64,000 nucleotides of DNA from JAKFWF01 sp963750535 (GCA_963750535.1 CAVVRF010000028.1:124001-188000); one strand, 5' to 3'. Numbered from the stretch's first letter, positions 26,609 to 36,166 are shown. The notes: generated by a model not told the origin, from the sequence alone. Numbers and translations are program-made.

Positions 26609-29110
26609 TCATTGCGAGCGCATTAGCTGGTCGCGCATCATGCCCTGCGATGTCAAGCGATTAGGTGGCGCAGGCTGGCTGTGGGCGAGGCTCGTTGCCG
26701 GCGCCGCCAGCCGCGCCGGCAGCAGCGCCGCGACCGCGTTCTTTTTCGCATGTCCCTCGAGGTCTTGCAGCAAGACGTGAGCCAGCGGCACGCCGATCTG
26801 GGCGGCATGCAGACTGCGCGACCACGGCTCGGCGGTCGAGCCTGAGCCGACGAGCACGACGTAGGAATAGGCGGCGCCATTGGCAAATTGCAGGCCACCG
26901 GCGATCCAGGTGTCGACTGTGCTGTTGATGTCATCGGTGACAGAGGTGCCGGTCTTGGCGAAGTGCAGGCGCAAGTCGGCGCGGCGGTCGGCGCACCACT
27001 GGCTCAAGCCCTTCAGCGTTCCATGCGACTGGCCGCCCGATTGGTAGCAGATCGGCGCCTGGAGCAGCGCCTTGAGCAGCGGCAACGCGTCGCGCCTGAT
27101 CACCTTGTTCGGCGTGATGTCGGTAGAGCGATCGTGCTCGGCGCGCGCGGCGTCCGCCGGGGCAACGAAATCGTAGGCGCGCACCAGCGAGGGCAGCCGC
27201 ACCGCCTTTGCTCCCTGGTCGATCATGCTCGCGAGCACCACGCCGGCCATTTGATGCACCCGCCGCGGCGATCCGGTGATCAGGCCGCGCACCGCCGCGG
27301 TCGATGGCGGCGTCGCTTCCGCCGGGCCGTGGCCGGGCGGCATGTTGAAGCCGAATGCGTCGATCAGGCGGGCGATGCGCTCCTGGCCGGCATGGGCGGT
27401 GCGCCACTCCAGCGGGCGGTTGAGCGAGCATGCGAATGCGACGATCGCCTTGCGGCCGCGAGCCTCGCCCGGCGGTCCCTTGGCGCAGGTCTCCGCGCCC
27501 TTCTCGGGCGCCTCGGTGTCGACGTAGGGCGTGTCGGTCCGGTCCTTGTGCTCGTTGGCGATGGCGATTGCCGAGATGATCTTGCCGGTCGAGGCGATCG
27601 AGCGCGGCTCGCGTTCCGGCAGGTAGCGGCCGGTCTCCTGCGAACGGGCGGAGGCGGTGCCGAAATAGGCCGCACTTTCGGTGCTGTCGTAGTAGCGCAC
27701 GATCTCGCCCTTGTGGTTGGCGGCGACCACGATCACGTGCGGGCTGCGGCGGTCGGCGGCGATCTTCGATGGATCGAGCGTCCAGCCGGGATCGAATCTC
27801 GCGCCCCATTGCCCGTCGAGACTGGCGAGCTCGCCGCGGATCCGGTCGCGGAAGCCGAGGTTCTCGATCACGTCGATCGTCGTCGTCACGCCGCGCACGT
27901 AGTTGCGCCAGTCGAAACCGAACGACTGCTTCATTTCCTCGCGAATGCCGAGGCGCGCCGCCGGGATCAGCGCGTTGGCGCGCACCGTCGGGCTCGCCTG
28001 TGCGGCCCTGGCAAGGGTCGGCGCATAGTGCTCCAGTGCCTCCTGCAGCTTCGGCTTGACCCTGGGGTCCGGCGGCCCGCTCGCCATCGCCACCAGCTCG
28101 AAGATCACTTGTCTCTGCTCGGCCTCGTCCTTGATCAGCCGCTCGGCGCAAGTGCGGGCGCGCACCTCGGTGATGTATCGCCAGCGGTCGAGCCGGACCT
28201 CGTTCAGCTTGTCGTTGCCCTCGAGCAGGATCACCGGCTTGTTGACCGCCGAGGCCAGGACGTACTGCTCGGCAGTGGAAAGATCCTTCGCCTCCTTGCC
28301 GAACAGCACCCGCGCGGTCGTCTCGACGCCGTGCAGCGGCGCGCCGCCGGTGCGCTGCGCGAGCCAGATGTGGTTTGCCGCCCATTGCTTCAGCGGGGTG
28401 TCGTCGCCGCCGCGGGTCAGCTCGTGATAGATGACCGGCGCCAGCCACCATTCGCTGATCTTGCGCCTGAGCTTGGTGAGGCCGCCCTCGCTCGAGCTCG
28501 GCGGGGTCTTGTAGATCACGCGGGCGAACTGCATCGGCAGGGTCGAGCCGCCGACGCCGAGGCTCGGCCGCCGGAGCATGATCGATCGGCGCACGGTTGA
28601 ATACGGTATCTTGAGCACGCCGATCAGGTCGATGCCGTAGGGATTGAGCACCGAGCCGATGTAGCGATCTTCGTGGAAGGCCAGGCATTGCCAGTAGTCC
28701 GGCGGCACCTCGCGGACCGGAATCGACTTGTGGTCGGGATTGGCGGTGTAGCTGCCGAGCTCGATGGCGGCATCGGTGTAGTTGACGTCGCGGCGGCTAT
28801 CGAGGCGCGGATCGAAGGTGCCGACGAAATTGCCGCGCGCGTCGTAGACAGCGGTCGCCAGCCAGCGCTCGGCATCGTAGCGAAGCTTCTCCGACATGAA
28901 GTGCGCGCCGATGACGCCACGCAGCGGTGCGACGACGTAGACGAGCGTCACTGCGAATACGAGGTATCCGGCCGTGCCCCATATCACGTACCTGAGGCTG
29001 CCGAGCCGGGGGTTGAAGGCGACACCGGTGACGAAGGCTCGCACCAGGCGCGCCGGCACGCCGAGCAGCACCTCGGTCAGGCGCAGCAGAATGCGGAACA
29101 AGGCGAGCAT
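26609..29110 (-). CDS. class A penicillin-binding protein (transglycosylase/transpeptidase)
   Basis: A 833-residue peptidoglycan synthase. One membrane helix lies near the N-terminus. The GT51 transglycosylase domain has FHEDRYIGS (catalytic Glu at about 147) and GGSTLPMQFARV (about 187; GGSTITQQ in canonical enzymes). The transpeptidase domain has STGK (about 507-510), SLN (about 562) and KTGTS (about 719). So both catalytic sets are present, although several positions differ from PBP1a/1b, and the inter-motif spacing is long. The ATG at 29110 (MLALFRILL) is preferred; a TTG-started extension to 29242 would overlap the upstream gene. The 112 bp upstream show no other gene. Confidence 0.8.
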   Translation of the reverse strand: MLALFRILLRLTEVLLGVPARLVRAFVTGVAFNPRLGSLRYVIWGTAGYLVFAVTLVYVVAPLRGVIGAHFMSEKLRYDAERWLATAVYDARGNFVGTFDPRLDSRRDVNYTDAAIELGSYTANPDHKSIPVREVPPDYWQCLAFHEDRYIGSVLNPYGIDLIGVLKIPYSTVRRSIMLRRPSLGVGGSTLPMQFARVIYKTPPSSSEGGLTKLRRKISEWWLAPVIYHELTRGGDDTPLKQWAANHIWLAQRTGGAPLHGVETTARVLFGKEAKDLSTAEQYVLASAVNKPVILLEGNDKLNEVRLDRWRYITEVRARTCAERLIKDEAEQRQVIFELVAMASGPPDPRVKPKLQEALEHYAPTLARAAQASPTVRANALIPAARLGIREEMKQSFGFDWRNYVRGVTTTIDVIENLGFRDRIRGELASLDGQWGARFDPGWTLDPSKIAADRRSPHVIVVAANHKGEIVRYYDSTESAAYFGTASARSQETGRYLPEREPRSIASTGKIISAIAIANEHKDRTDTPYVDTEAPEKGAETCAKGPPGEARGRKAIVAFACSLNRPLEWRTAHAGQERIARLIDAFGFNMPPGHGPAEATPPSTAAVRGLITGSPRRVHQMAGVVLASMIDQGAKAVRLPSLVRAYDFVAPADAARAEHDRSTDITPNKVIRRDALPLLKALLQAPICYQSGGQSHGTLKGLSQWCADRRADLRLHFAKTGTSVTDDINSTVDTWIAGGLQFANGAAYSYVVLVGSGSTAEPWSRSLHAAQIGVPLAHVLLQDLEGHAKKNAVAALLPARLAAPATSLAHSQPAPPNRLTSQGMMRDQLMRSQ

Positions 29111-29222
29111 GGGGCGCGGCCGGTCGAACTGAGGATGCCCTGCTGCGAGGAGCACAGCATGCTGCCTGTCTAAGCACCGTTTATGGCGGCGGTAGGCCTG
29201 ATCTGCGGCGTAACGGCGGAGT

Positions 29223-29678
29223 TCAGGGTCTCGGGCCGGCAATCACGCCCTTGCGCACCAGGAAGCAGCCGTAGGGGCGCGGGTCGCCGCACTGCACGAC
29301 CGCGAATGCATTCGATGCCGCATCGTAGAAAGCAAATCGCTCGATTCCCGCCATCGGCGACGGATTGCCGAGCGCGCGGTCGACGGCGGCCTGCACTTCG
29401 GCCTGCACCTGCGGCATCTCGGCCGGATTGCCGACCACCAGCATGCGCCGAATAGGTTCCGGCTCGAAATCGTCGACCGGCAGCAGGCTCAGGATTGCTG
29501 CCATCGCGCGATCGATGGCGACGCCCGGAAGGCAGACCAGCCGCCCGCTCGTGGTCGCGCGGGCGATCCGCTCGGCCGGGTGATTGCCGTCGACGATCGC
29601 GAGGTCGTCGCCGTGCCCCATGGCCGCCAGCACCCACAGCAGGTCGGCCGACAGGATGGTGTCGATGCCCTTCAGCAT
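29223..29678 (-). CDS. fucU: RbsD/FucU family sugar mutarotase
   Basis: A 151-residue protein starting MLKGIDTILSADLLWVLAAM then GHGDDLAIVDGNHPAER, a close match to FucU (L-fucose mutarotase), including the catalytic-pocket His of GHGD. FucU interconverts fucose anomers. It is the last gene of a minus-strand set with a lactonase and an aldo/keto reductase, fitting anomer supply for a sugar 1-dehydrogenase. It overlaps the lactonase by 7 bases. Confidence 0.88.
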   Translation of the reverse strand: MLKGIDTILSADLLWVLAAMGHGDDLAIVDGNHPAERIARATTSGRLVCLPGVAIDRAMAAILSLLPVDDFEPEPIRRMLVVGNPAEMPQVQAEVQAAVDRALGNPSPMAGIERFAFYDAASNAFAVVQCGDPRPYGCFLVRKGVIAGPRP

Positions 29679-30520
29679 TGCGGCCTCCCCCTGCCACGGC
29701 CGAGGTAGACGCGGGCGGCGTTGCCGCCGAGCACGGCGGCACGCGCGGCCGGCTCGAGGATGTGCAGTGCCTCGGCGGTCAGCATCCGCCAAACGTCGTA
29801 GCCGCCGGCAAGATCGACCACCGGCCAGTCGCTGCCCCACAGCAGGCGATCGGGGCCGAACAGCTCGATCAGCCGCTCGCAATAGGGCAGCACATCGTCC
29901 GGGCGCCAGTCGCGCGATGCCTCGGTGACGAGCCCCGACAGCTTGCATGTGATGTTGCCGCCGGCCGCGATTGCCCGCATCTCGTCGAGCCAGGGCTGTT
30001 CGACGCCGCGGGCGATCTCCGGCTTGGCGCCGTGGTCGATCACGATCCGCAGCTCGGGGAAGCGCTCGATGAAGCGGCGCAGGGCCGGCAGATGAGGCGG
30101 CTTGACCAGGGCGTCGAATACCAGATCGTGCTCGATCATCGCCCGGATCGCAGGGGCGAGATCGGCGCGCGCCAGCCATTCGATGTCGGCGATGTCGTGC
30201 ACCATCGGCCTGAGGCCGACCAGCGTACGGTCTGCCGCCAGCCTGGCGATCGTCTCCGGCGCATCCTCGGCGGTGAACTCGACCCAGCCCACCACGCCGG
30301 CGACCCAGGGTGTGCGCGACGCGATCTCGAGCATGAACTCGGTCTCGGCGACGGTCGGCGCCGCCTGCACCAGGATCGTCCTGGCGATATCGTGGCGCGC
30401 CAGGACGGGGGCGAGATCGTCGGGCGAGAAATCGCGATAGATCGGCGCCAGCTGCGGCGTCAGCCAGCCGTAGTCGCCGCGATCGAGGCGCCAGAAATGC
30501 TGATGCGAGTCGATCTGCAT
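29672..30520 (-). CDS. amidohydrolase-family sugar lactonase (L-fuconolactonase-like)
   Basis: A 282-residue TIM-barrel metal hydrolase of the amidohydrolase_2 family. Metal/catalytic motifs are IDSHQHFW at the N-terminus, VIDHGAKPEI in the middle and LLWGSDWPV near the C-terminus. L-fuconolactonases and L-rhamnonolactonases belong to this branch. Next to FucU and a D-threo-aldose-dehydrogenase-like AKR, L-fuconolactone is the most likely substrate. The Cys-containing C-terminal tail (RGRGRPQC) overlaps the fucU start. Confidence 0.82.
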   Translation of the reverse strand: MQIDSHQHFWRLDRGDYGWLTPQLAPIYRDFSPDDLAPVLARHDIARTILVQAAPTVAETEFMLEIASRTPWVAGVVGWVEFTAEDAPETIARLAADRTLVGLRPMVHDIADIEWLARADLAPAIRAMIEHDLVFDALVKPPHLPALRRFIERFPELRIVIDHGAKPEIARGVEQPWLDEMRAIAAGGNITCKLSGLVTEASRDWRPDDVLPYCERLIELFGPDRLLWGSDWPVVDLAGGYDVWRMLTAEALHILEPAARAAVLGGNAARVYLGRGRGRPQC

Positions 30521-30533
30521 CGGGCGATCCGCG

Positions 30534-31550
30534 TCAGGCCGGCGTCGGCGCGGCGGGATCGAGCAGGCCCTCGCTCTTGAGGTCGGCCCACAGCGCCGCC
30601 GGCACCTTCTGCGACAGCGCCGCCACGTTGCGCCGAACCTCGTCGGGCTTGACGGCGCCGAGCACCAGCGTGGCGACCGACGGATGGCCGAGGCAGAAGT
30701 GCATGGCGGCGGTCGGCAGCGATACGCCGTGGGCGTCCGTCAAGCGCTCGATCCGCCGCACCTTGTCGAGAATTTCCGGCGGTGCGTCGACGTAGTTGTA
30801 TTTGGCCCCAGCCACCGCGCCGGTCGCCAGGATGCCCGAATTGAACACGCCGCCGAGCATGACGCCGACCTGCTTTTGCTGCGCGAGCGGCAGCACCTCG
30901 GCCAGCGCCGGCTGCTCGAGCAGCGAGTAGCGGCCGGCCATCAGCATGCAGTCGAAGTCGCCATCCCGCAGGTAGCGGGCGGCGTAGACCGGATCGTTCA
31001 AGCCGATGCCGATGCCCTTGATGACACCGTCGCCGCGCAGCTTCTCCAGCGCACGGTAGGCGCCGGCCATGGCGTCGCGATAATAGCGCTCGCCCGCCTC
31101 CGGCCCGTGCGACCACGCGTCGGCGTCGTGGATCAGCAGCAGGTCGACCTTGGGCAGCCCGAAGCGCATCAGCGAATGCTCGAGCGAGCGCATGGTGGCG
31201 TCGTAGCTGTAGTCGTGCACGACGTTGAACGACAAGCCGCCGGCATAGCGCGTCGACTTGCTGCGCCCGCCGGGCGCCGGCACCAGCAGGCGGCCGACCT
31301 TGGTCGAGAGCGTGAAGCTGCCGGGCGGCAGGCGCCGAAGAATGGTGCCGAACCGATGCTCGGCAATGCCTTGTCCGTAGAGCGGCGCCGCATCGAAATG
31401 GGTGATGCCGGCATGGGCCGCGGCCTCCACGGTGGCGAGCGCGGTGGCGTCGTCGAGCTTGGCGAACAGGTCGCCAAGCGGCGCGCCGCCGAACCCCATC
31501 ACCGTGACGTCGAGCCCGGTGCGTCCGAGCTTGCGCTTTGCCAATGTCAT
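30534..31550 (-). CDS. aldo/keto reductase, D-threo-aldose/L-fucose 1-dehydrogenase type
   Basis: A 338-residue AKR. The N-terminus KRKLGRTGLDVTVMGFGGAP, HFDAAPLYGQGIAEHRFG (catalytic Asp and Tyr) and STKVGRLL (catalytic Lys) are intact, and the length matches L-fucose/D-threo-aldose 1-dehydrogenases. It would oxidise the sugar to the lactone for the downstream lactonase. The ATG at 31550 is chosen; the frame continues to 31757 across the divergent promoter. It shares an 87-bp intergenic region with the aldolase gene. Confidence 0.85.
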   Translation of the reverse strand: MTLAKRKLGRTGLDVTVMGFGGAPLGDLFAKLDDATALATVEAAAHAGITHFDAAPLYGQGIAEHRFGTILRRLPPGSFTLSTKVGRLLVPAPGGRSKSTRYAGGLSFNVVHDYSYDATMRSLEHSLMRFGLPKVDLLLIHDADAWSHGPEAGERYYRDAMAGAYRALEKLRGDGVIKGIGIGLNDPVYAARYLRDGDFDCMLMAGRYSLLEQPALAEVLPLAQQKQVGVMLGGVFNSGILATGAVAGAKYNYVDAPPEILDKVRRIERLTDAHGVSLPTAAMHFCLGHPSVATLVLGAVKPDEVRRNVAALSQKVPAALWADLKSEGLLDPAAPTPA

Positions 31551-31597
31551 CGGCGCCGTTCCATCCCAGGGCAGTATCGATATTCTTGCTTGCTGAC

Positions 31598-31613
31598 ATG
31601 TTAGTGTTGACAT
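31598..31613. promoter_or_regulatory. candidate FadR/GntR operator in the divergent sugar promoter
   Basis: ATGTTAGTGTTGACAT is an imperfect palindrome (ATGT-n-A-n4-T-n-ACAT). It lies between the divergent aldo/keto reductase (start 31550) and aldolase (start 31638) genes, whose regulator (FadR/GntR type) is encoded just downstream. The spacing and the outer ATGT/ACAT halves fit a winged-helix dimer site. Assignment to this regulator is inference. Confidence 0.45.
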
Positions 31614-31637
31614 CAGGCTGCTGGCAAGGGCTAGAAT

Positions 31638-32558
31638 ATGCGCCCCAACCGGAGTCTTGCCCTCGTGACGATTACCAGCCGTTTCGGACTTAGCTGCGCC
31701 ATCTCGACCCCCTTCACCGCCGCCGGCGACATCGACGTCGGCCGCCTCGTCGACCATGCCAAGGACCGGATCGCCCGCGGCTGCGACAGCATCACGCTGT
31801 TCGGCACCACCGGCGAAGGGGCATCAGTCGGCCTCGGGGCCCGCGCCAAGGTGTTCGAGGCGATGATCGGCGCCGGGATCGCGCCGCGCACGCAGCTGCT
31901 CTCGACGGTCGTCGCGTCGTCGATCGAGGAGGCGGCGGCGCAGGCGGCGATGGCGCTCGATGCCGGCGTGCGTGGCATGCTGCTGACGCCGCCGTTCTAT
32001 TTCCGCGGCGTTAGCGATGACGCGCTGTACGGCTGGTTCGGGCAACTGTTCGACCGGCTCAAGGGGCAGGCGCGGGACATGTTCGTCTACCATTTGCCGA
32101 GCGTCACCGGCATGCCGCTGTCGATCGAGCTGATCGGCCGGCTGAAGACCGCCTTTCCGGGCATCGTCGTCGGTGTCAAGGACAGCTCGGCGACCTGGTC
32201 GAATACCGAGGCGCTGCTCAAGGCGCATGGCGACCTGATGATCCTGGTCGGCGACGAGCGCGATCTCGCGAAATCGGTCCGCATGGGCGGCTCCGGCTCG
32301 ATCTGCGGCGTCGCCAACGTTGCGCCCGAAATCCTGGTCGGCGCCGCCAAGCATGGCATCGACGATGCGCGCATCCGGCCGGTGGTCGAGGCGATCGTCG
32401 CCCATCCGGTGCTGCCGGGCATCAAGGCGCTGATTGCCCACCAGAAGCGCGATCCGGCGTGGGCCCGCATGCGCCCGCCGATGGTCGATCTCGACGCCGC
32501 GGCCACCAGGAGCCTCGTCGGCAGGTTCGACGCCGCGGTCGCCCGGGCCGCGGCATGA
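31638..32558 (+). CDS. dihydrodipicolinate synthase family aldolase (2-keto-3-deoxy sugar acid type)
   Basis: A 306-residue class I aldolase of the DapA/KDG aldolase family. The Schiff-base Lys is in GIVVGVKDSSATW, the Tyr in FVYHLPS, and LFGTTGEGASVG is the GTTGE carboxylate-binding motif. In this cluster the expected product would be pyruvate plus an aldehyde (lactaldehyde from 2-keto-3-deoxy-L-fuconate). The ATG at 31638 follows AAGGG; an in-frame GTG at 31665 is an alternative start. Its stop overlaps the regulator gene. Confidence 0.83.
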   Translation: MRPNRSLALVTITSRFGLSCAISTPFTAAGDIDVGRLVDHAKDRIARGCDSITLFGTTGEGASVGLGARAKVFEAMIGAGIAPRTQLLSTVVASSIEEAAAQAAMALDAGVRGMLLTPPFYFRGVSDDALYGWFGQLFDRLKGQARDMFVYHLPSVTGMPLSIELIGRLKTAFPGIVVGVKDSSATWSNTEALLKAHGDLMILVGDERDLAKSVRMGGSGSICGVANVAPEILVGAAKHGIDDARIRPVVEAIVAHPVLPGIKALIAHQKRDPAWARMRPPMVDLDAAATRSLVGRFDAAVARAAA

Positions 32559-33244
32559 GGCAGGCGGGCGCCACCACCGAGGCGAGCACGACACGGCCCG
32601 CCAAGCTCAGGGACCGCGCCTACGAAAGCTTCACCACGCGCCTGCTTGCGCGCGAGATCCGGGCTGGCCAATTCGTGTCGCAGCGCGAGCTGGTCGAGAT
32701 CACCGGCCTGTCGCTCGGCGCGATCCGCGAGCTGATCCCCAGGCTCGAAGCCGACGGCCTGATCAAGACCGTGCCGCAGCGCGGCATGCAGGTCTGCACC
32801 GTCGACATGCAGCTGGTGCGCAATGCCTATCAGTTCCGCCTGTTCATGGAGCGCGAAGCGGCGTTGTTGTTCGCGGTCAATGCCAGCGACCGGCAGCTGG
32901 CGGCGCTGCGTCGCGCCCATGAAGGCATCGTGAAGCGAGCCCGCAAGCTGGTCACGCCGGAGCTGATCGCAGAGGCGCAGGCGGTCGACTATCGGCTGCA
33001 CGACGCCATCATCGACGCCCTCGGCAACGAGATCATCGCCAATGCCTATCGCGTCAATGCCATCAAGATCCGGCTGATCCGGCAGGAATACACGCGGCTC
33101 GAGCCGCAGCTGGTCGTGCCGGTGATGACGGAGCATCTCGGGATCATCGAGGCGTTCGAGGCACGCGATCCGGACCGGGCGGCCGCGGCCATCGCGGCGC
33201 ATATCAATCGCTCGCGCGGCAGGGCGCTCGGCATCGCGCCCTGA
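32555..33244 (+). CDS. GntR-family (FadR/FCD-type) transcriptional regulator
   Basis: A 229-residue regulator: an N-terminal winged helix (REIRAGQFVSQRELVEITGL and LIPRLEADGLIKTVPQRGMQ) and an all-helical C-terminal FCD domain with metal-ligand-type residues (DYRLHDAIIDALGN, TEHLGIIEAF). It is coupled to the aldolase by an ATGA overlap and followed by a TRAP transporter. It probably senses the sugar acid or an intermediate and controls the divergent promoter at 31551-31637. Confidence 0.85.
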   Translation: MRQAGATTEASTTRPAKLRDRAYESFTTRLLAREIRAGQFVSQRELVEITGLSLGAIRELIPRLEADGLIKTVPQRGMQVCTVDMQLVRNAYQFRLFMEREAALLFAVNASDRQLAALRRAHEGIVKRARKLVTPELIAEAQAVDYRLHDAIIDALGNEIIANAYRVNAIKIRLIRQEYTRLEPQLVVPVMTEHLGIIEAFEARDPDRAAAAIAAHINRSRGRALGIAP

Positions 33245-33290
33245 GTGTACAAGACGCAGTCAAAAAAAACGACATCGGAGGAGAAACGCC

Positions 33291-34299
33291 ATGACTATCA
33301 GAATAAGCAAGCGGCAATTCGTCAAGGGCTCGGCGGTGATTGGCGCCAGCGCTCGCCATGCCGTCGATCGGCGCGCGGACGCAGGCGACCGTGATCCGCT
33401 GGGGCGACGCTGCATGCCGACAACCCATCCGCAGGCGCAGATGATCGAGCGCGATCGCCAAGGAGGTCAAGGAGAAGACGTCGGGTCGCATCGAGATCCA
33501 GCCGCTTTCCGGCCGGCCAGCTGCGGCTCGGCAAGGACATGATGGAGGCGGTGTCGGCCGGCGACTCACGATGATCACCGACGGCGCCGCCGCGCTCGGC
33601 CAGTTCCTGCCGCAGCTCGTCGATGATCGAGGCGCCCTATCTCTGGCGTGACGCCGCGCATATGGCAAAGGCGCTCGGCTCCGCCCGTGCTCGAAGAGAT
33701 GAACACGCAGCCTGATCGACAAGCGCGGCATGCGCATGCGTCGGCGTCGACCTATTACGGCAAGCGCCATCTGACGACCAGGACAAGGCGGTGAAGATCG
33801 CTGGACGACATGAAGGGCTTCAAGCTGCGTGTGCCGCCGGTCGACACCTTCAAGGCCATGGCGGAAGCGTGGGGCGCCAAGCCGACGCCGATCGAACTTC
33901 GGCGAGCTCTATCTGGCGCTCAGCCAGGGCGCGGTCGATGGCCAGGAGAACCCGCTGCCGACGATCCAGAGCGGCAAGTTCCAGGAGGTGCAGAAGTATC
34001 TTGTGCTGACTGGCCATATCATCACGCCGCGGCTCGTCATCGTGAACGATGCCGCCTGGAAGGCGCTCCCGACGCCGATCGGGCATGCTGAAGGCAGCGA
34101 TCGAGAGCGGCGCCACCTGGCAGGACGCGGAGCTCGCGAGGCCAGGAAGCCAAGCTGGTCGATACCTTCAAGGCAGCCGGCATGACCGTGATCGAGCCCG
34201 ACCTCGAGAGCTTCCGCAAGCCGGTGCTGGCGACGGTGCCGAGCATGTTCGAGGACAAGTGGGGCAAGGGCCATTTCGGACAAGCTGCTGGCGATTTGA
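33291..34299 (+). pseudogene. dctP: TRAP transporter substrate-binding protein, multiply frameshifted
   Basis: Remains of a DctP-type periplasmic binding protein. It starts MTIRISKRQFVKGSAVIGAS (Tat-like leader). With single-base corrections the protein continues with the family blocks IRWGD, SGRIEIQPLSG, MITDGAAALGQF, KGFKLRVPPVDTFKAMAEAW, LYLALSQGAVDGQENPLPTI and HIITPRLVIVNDAAW, ending at TGA 34297. I count about 15 inserted and 2 deleted bases, a net of 13, which agrees with the length (1009 bp) and an original of about 331 residues. Amino-acid identity looks undamaged between the breaks, unlike an old pseudogene. The first insertion is G33351. Confidence 0.85.
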
Positions 34300-34347
34300 A
34301 GTTGATTGCCCTGGCGGGAGCGTGCTGATTCGGCTCGCAGGAGGAGC

Positions 34348-34851
34348 ATGCTCGCCGTTGTCTGAAGGGTTTCGATCCGGGCCGTCGTTGGTGCGGGCCT
34401 GCTCGCGGCCATGCTGCGGCGGTGGTGTGCTGCGGCGATCGTTCGCGTGGCCTTCAGCAATCCGCTGGTGTGGTCGGACGAGCTTGCGCAGATCTCCTGG
34501 TGTGGCTGGCTCCCTGGCCGGCTGGATGATCGCGACCCGCCGGCGCCGCACATCCGCATCCGGTGTTGATCGACCAGCTGCCGGACCTCGCTGCGCCGCG
34601 CCGTCGAGATCGTGCATGCAGGTCGCGATCATCGCCTTTGCGGCTGCGTGCTGATCGTGTTCGGCCTGCAGCCTCATCGGACGCAACATGGGACATCGAG
34701 GCGATGACGCTGCCGATTCGTCTCGGCGCTCTGTACTGCCTGCTGCCGGCACGGCGTTGCTGCTGATCCTGCAGGCGGCGGTCGAGATCGGCGAGGCGGT
34801 GCCGGACGCGCGATGCGCAAGTCGCTCGACCAGGGAGGGCAGGCGCTGTGA
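34348..34851 (+). pseudogene. dctQ: TRAP transporter small permease, multiply frameshifted
   Basis: A strong ribosome binding site (CAGGAGGAGC) precedes the ATG at 34348. In shifting frames the four-helix DctQ protein can be followed: SNPLVWSDELAQ, RRRAHIRIDVLIDQLPD (after repair), VAIIAFAA and GRNMDIEAMTLPI (after repair). Several one-base indels break it, as in dctP. It ends at the TGA that overlaps the GTG start of dctM (GTGA). No segment suggests amino-acid decay. Confidence 0.75.
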
Positions 34852-36157
34852 CGACGCTGATGCTCCAGATCGTCGGCGTCTGGTTCGCTCGCCATGCTGC
34901 CGGCGTGCCGCTGTTCGCCTCGATGGGCGCTCGCCGCCATGCGCGTTCGTCTGGCTCGGCGGATCTCAACCTATCGATCGTGCCGCAGAAGATCGCGCAG
35001 GCGGTGCAATCTCGTTTCCGCTGCTGGCGGCGCCGCTGTTCATCCTGATGGGCAACATCATGAACTCGGCCGGCATCACCGAGCGGATCTTCACCTTCGC
35101 GCACGGCGCTGCGTCGGCTGGATGCGCGGCGGGCTCTGCCACGCCAACATCTCGCCAGCGTGATCTTCGCCGGCATGTCGGGCTCGGCGGTGGCTGACGC
35201 CGGCGGCGTCGGCACGCTCGAGATCAAGGCGATGAAGCGACGAGGGCTACGACGCCGAGACGGCGGCGGCGATCACTGCCGCGTCGGCGACCATCGGGCC
35301 GATCATCCCGCCGTCGCTGCCGATGGTGATCTATGGCGTCTCCGCCGACGTCTCGATCGGCCGCCTGTTCCTCGCCGGCGTCGATTCCGGGGCTGCTGAT
35401 GGCGGCTGTCCTGATGGTGATGGTGCGCTTCAGGTCGCCCGCCGCCGGAACCTGCCGCGCGCATCCGTTCGCCGGCTTCGCGCGACCTCTGGCGCTCGTA
35501 CCGGCGAGGCGCATCTGGGCGCTGATGACGCCGGTGATCCTGTTCGGCGGCATGATGCAGCGGGCATCTTCACGCCGACCGAAGCCGCCGCCGTCGCCGC
35601 GTTCTACTGCGCTGTTCCTCGGCCTCGTTCGTCTATCGCGACTTCGATCTGGCGCATGCTGCCGAGAATCGTCGTCGAGACGGTCGAGACCACCGGGGTC
35701 GTGCTCGCGCTGGTGATGACGGCGGCGGCGCTCGGCTGGTGCCTGTCGATCAGTCGCGTCCCGCAGACGCTGTCGCCGATGACTCGTCGACACGATCGAC
35801 AATCCGCTGGTGTTCCTGCTCGTCGTCAACTCGTGCTGCTGATCGTCGGCTGCTTCATGGAGGCGCTGGCGGCGATGCTGATCCTGATCCCGATCCTGGT
35901 GCCGGCGGCGATGGCAGCTCGGCATCGATCCGGTGCACTTCGGGCTGATGTTCGTCCTGAACCTGATGATCGGCACGATCACGCCGCCGGTCGGCGTCGT
36001 GCTGTTCATCACCGCCCGAATCGCCGAATATCAGTCGTTCGAGGCGATGGCGCGCGCGATCGTGCCCTGGCTGCTGCCGCTGCTGCGGTGCTGGCGCGCG
36101 ATCACGATCTGGCCGCCGCTGACGACGTGGCTGCCGCGTCTGCTGATGGGGAAGTGA
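34848..36157 (+). pseudogene. dctM: TRAP transporter large permease, multiply frameshifted
   Basis: The DctM membrane subunit is readable in pieces: PLFILMGNIMNSAGITERIF, VIFAGMSGSAVADAGGVGTL, ASATIGPIIPPSLPMVIYGV, IFTPTEAAAVAAFY, CFMEALAAMLILIPILVPAA and FGLMFVLNLMIGTITPPVGV, ending LLMGK and a stop at 36155. These are all the standard DctM landmarks in the right order and distance. Frequent single-base indels change the frame between them. The transporter would import the sugar or sugar acid of the 29-33 kb locus if intact in the real genome. Confidence 0.85.
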
Positions 36158-36166
36158 GGCCGGCGA

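Noticed and set aside
33291..36157. Programmed ribosomal frameshifting as an explanation for the TRAP genes.
   Set aside because: Dozens of shifts without a common slippery sequence or downstream structure could not be read through at useful efficiency.
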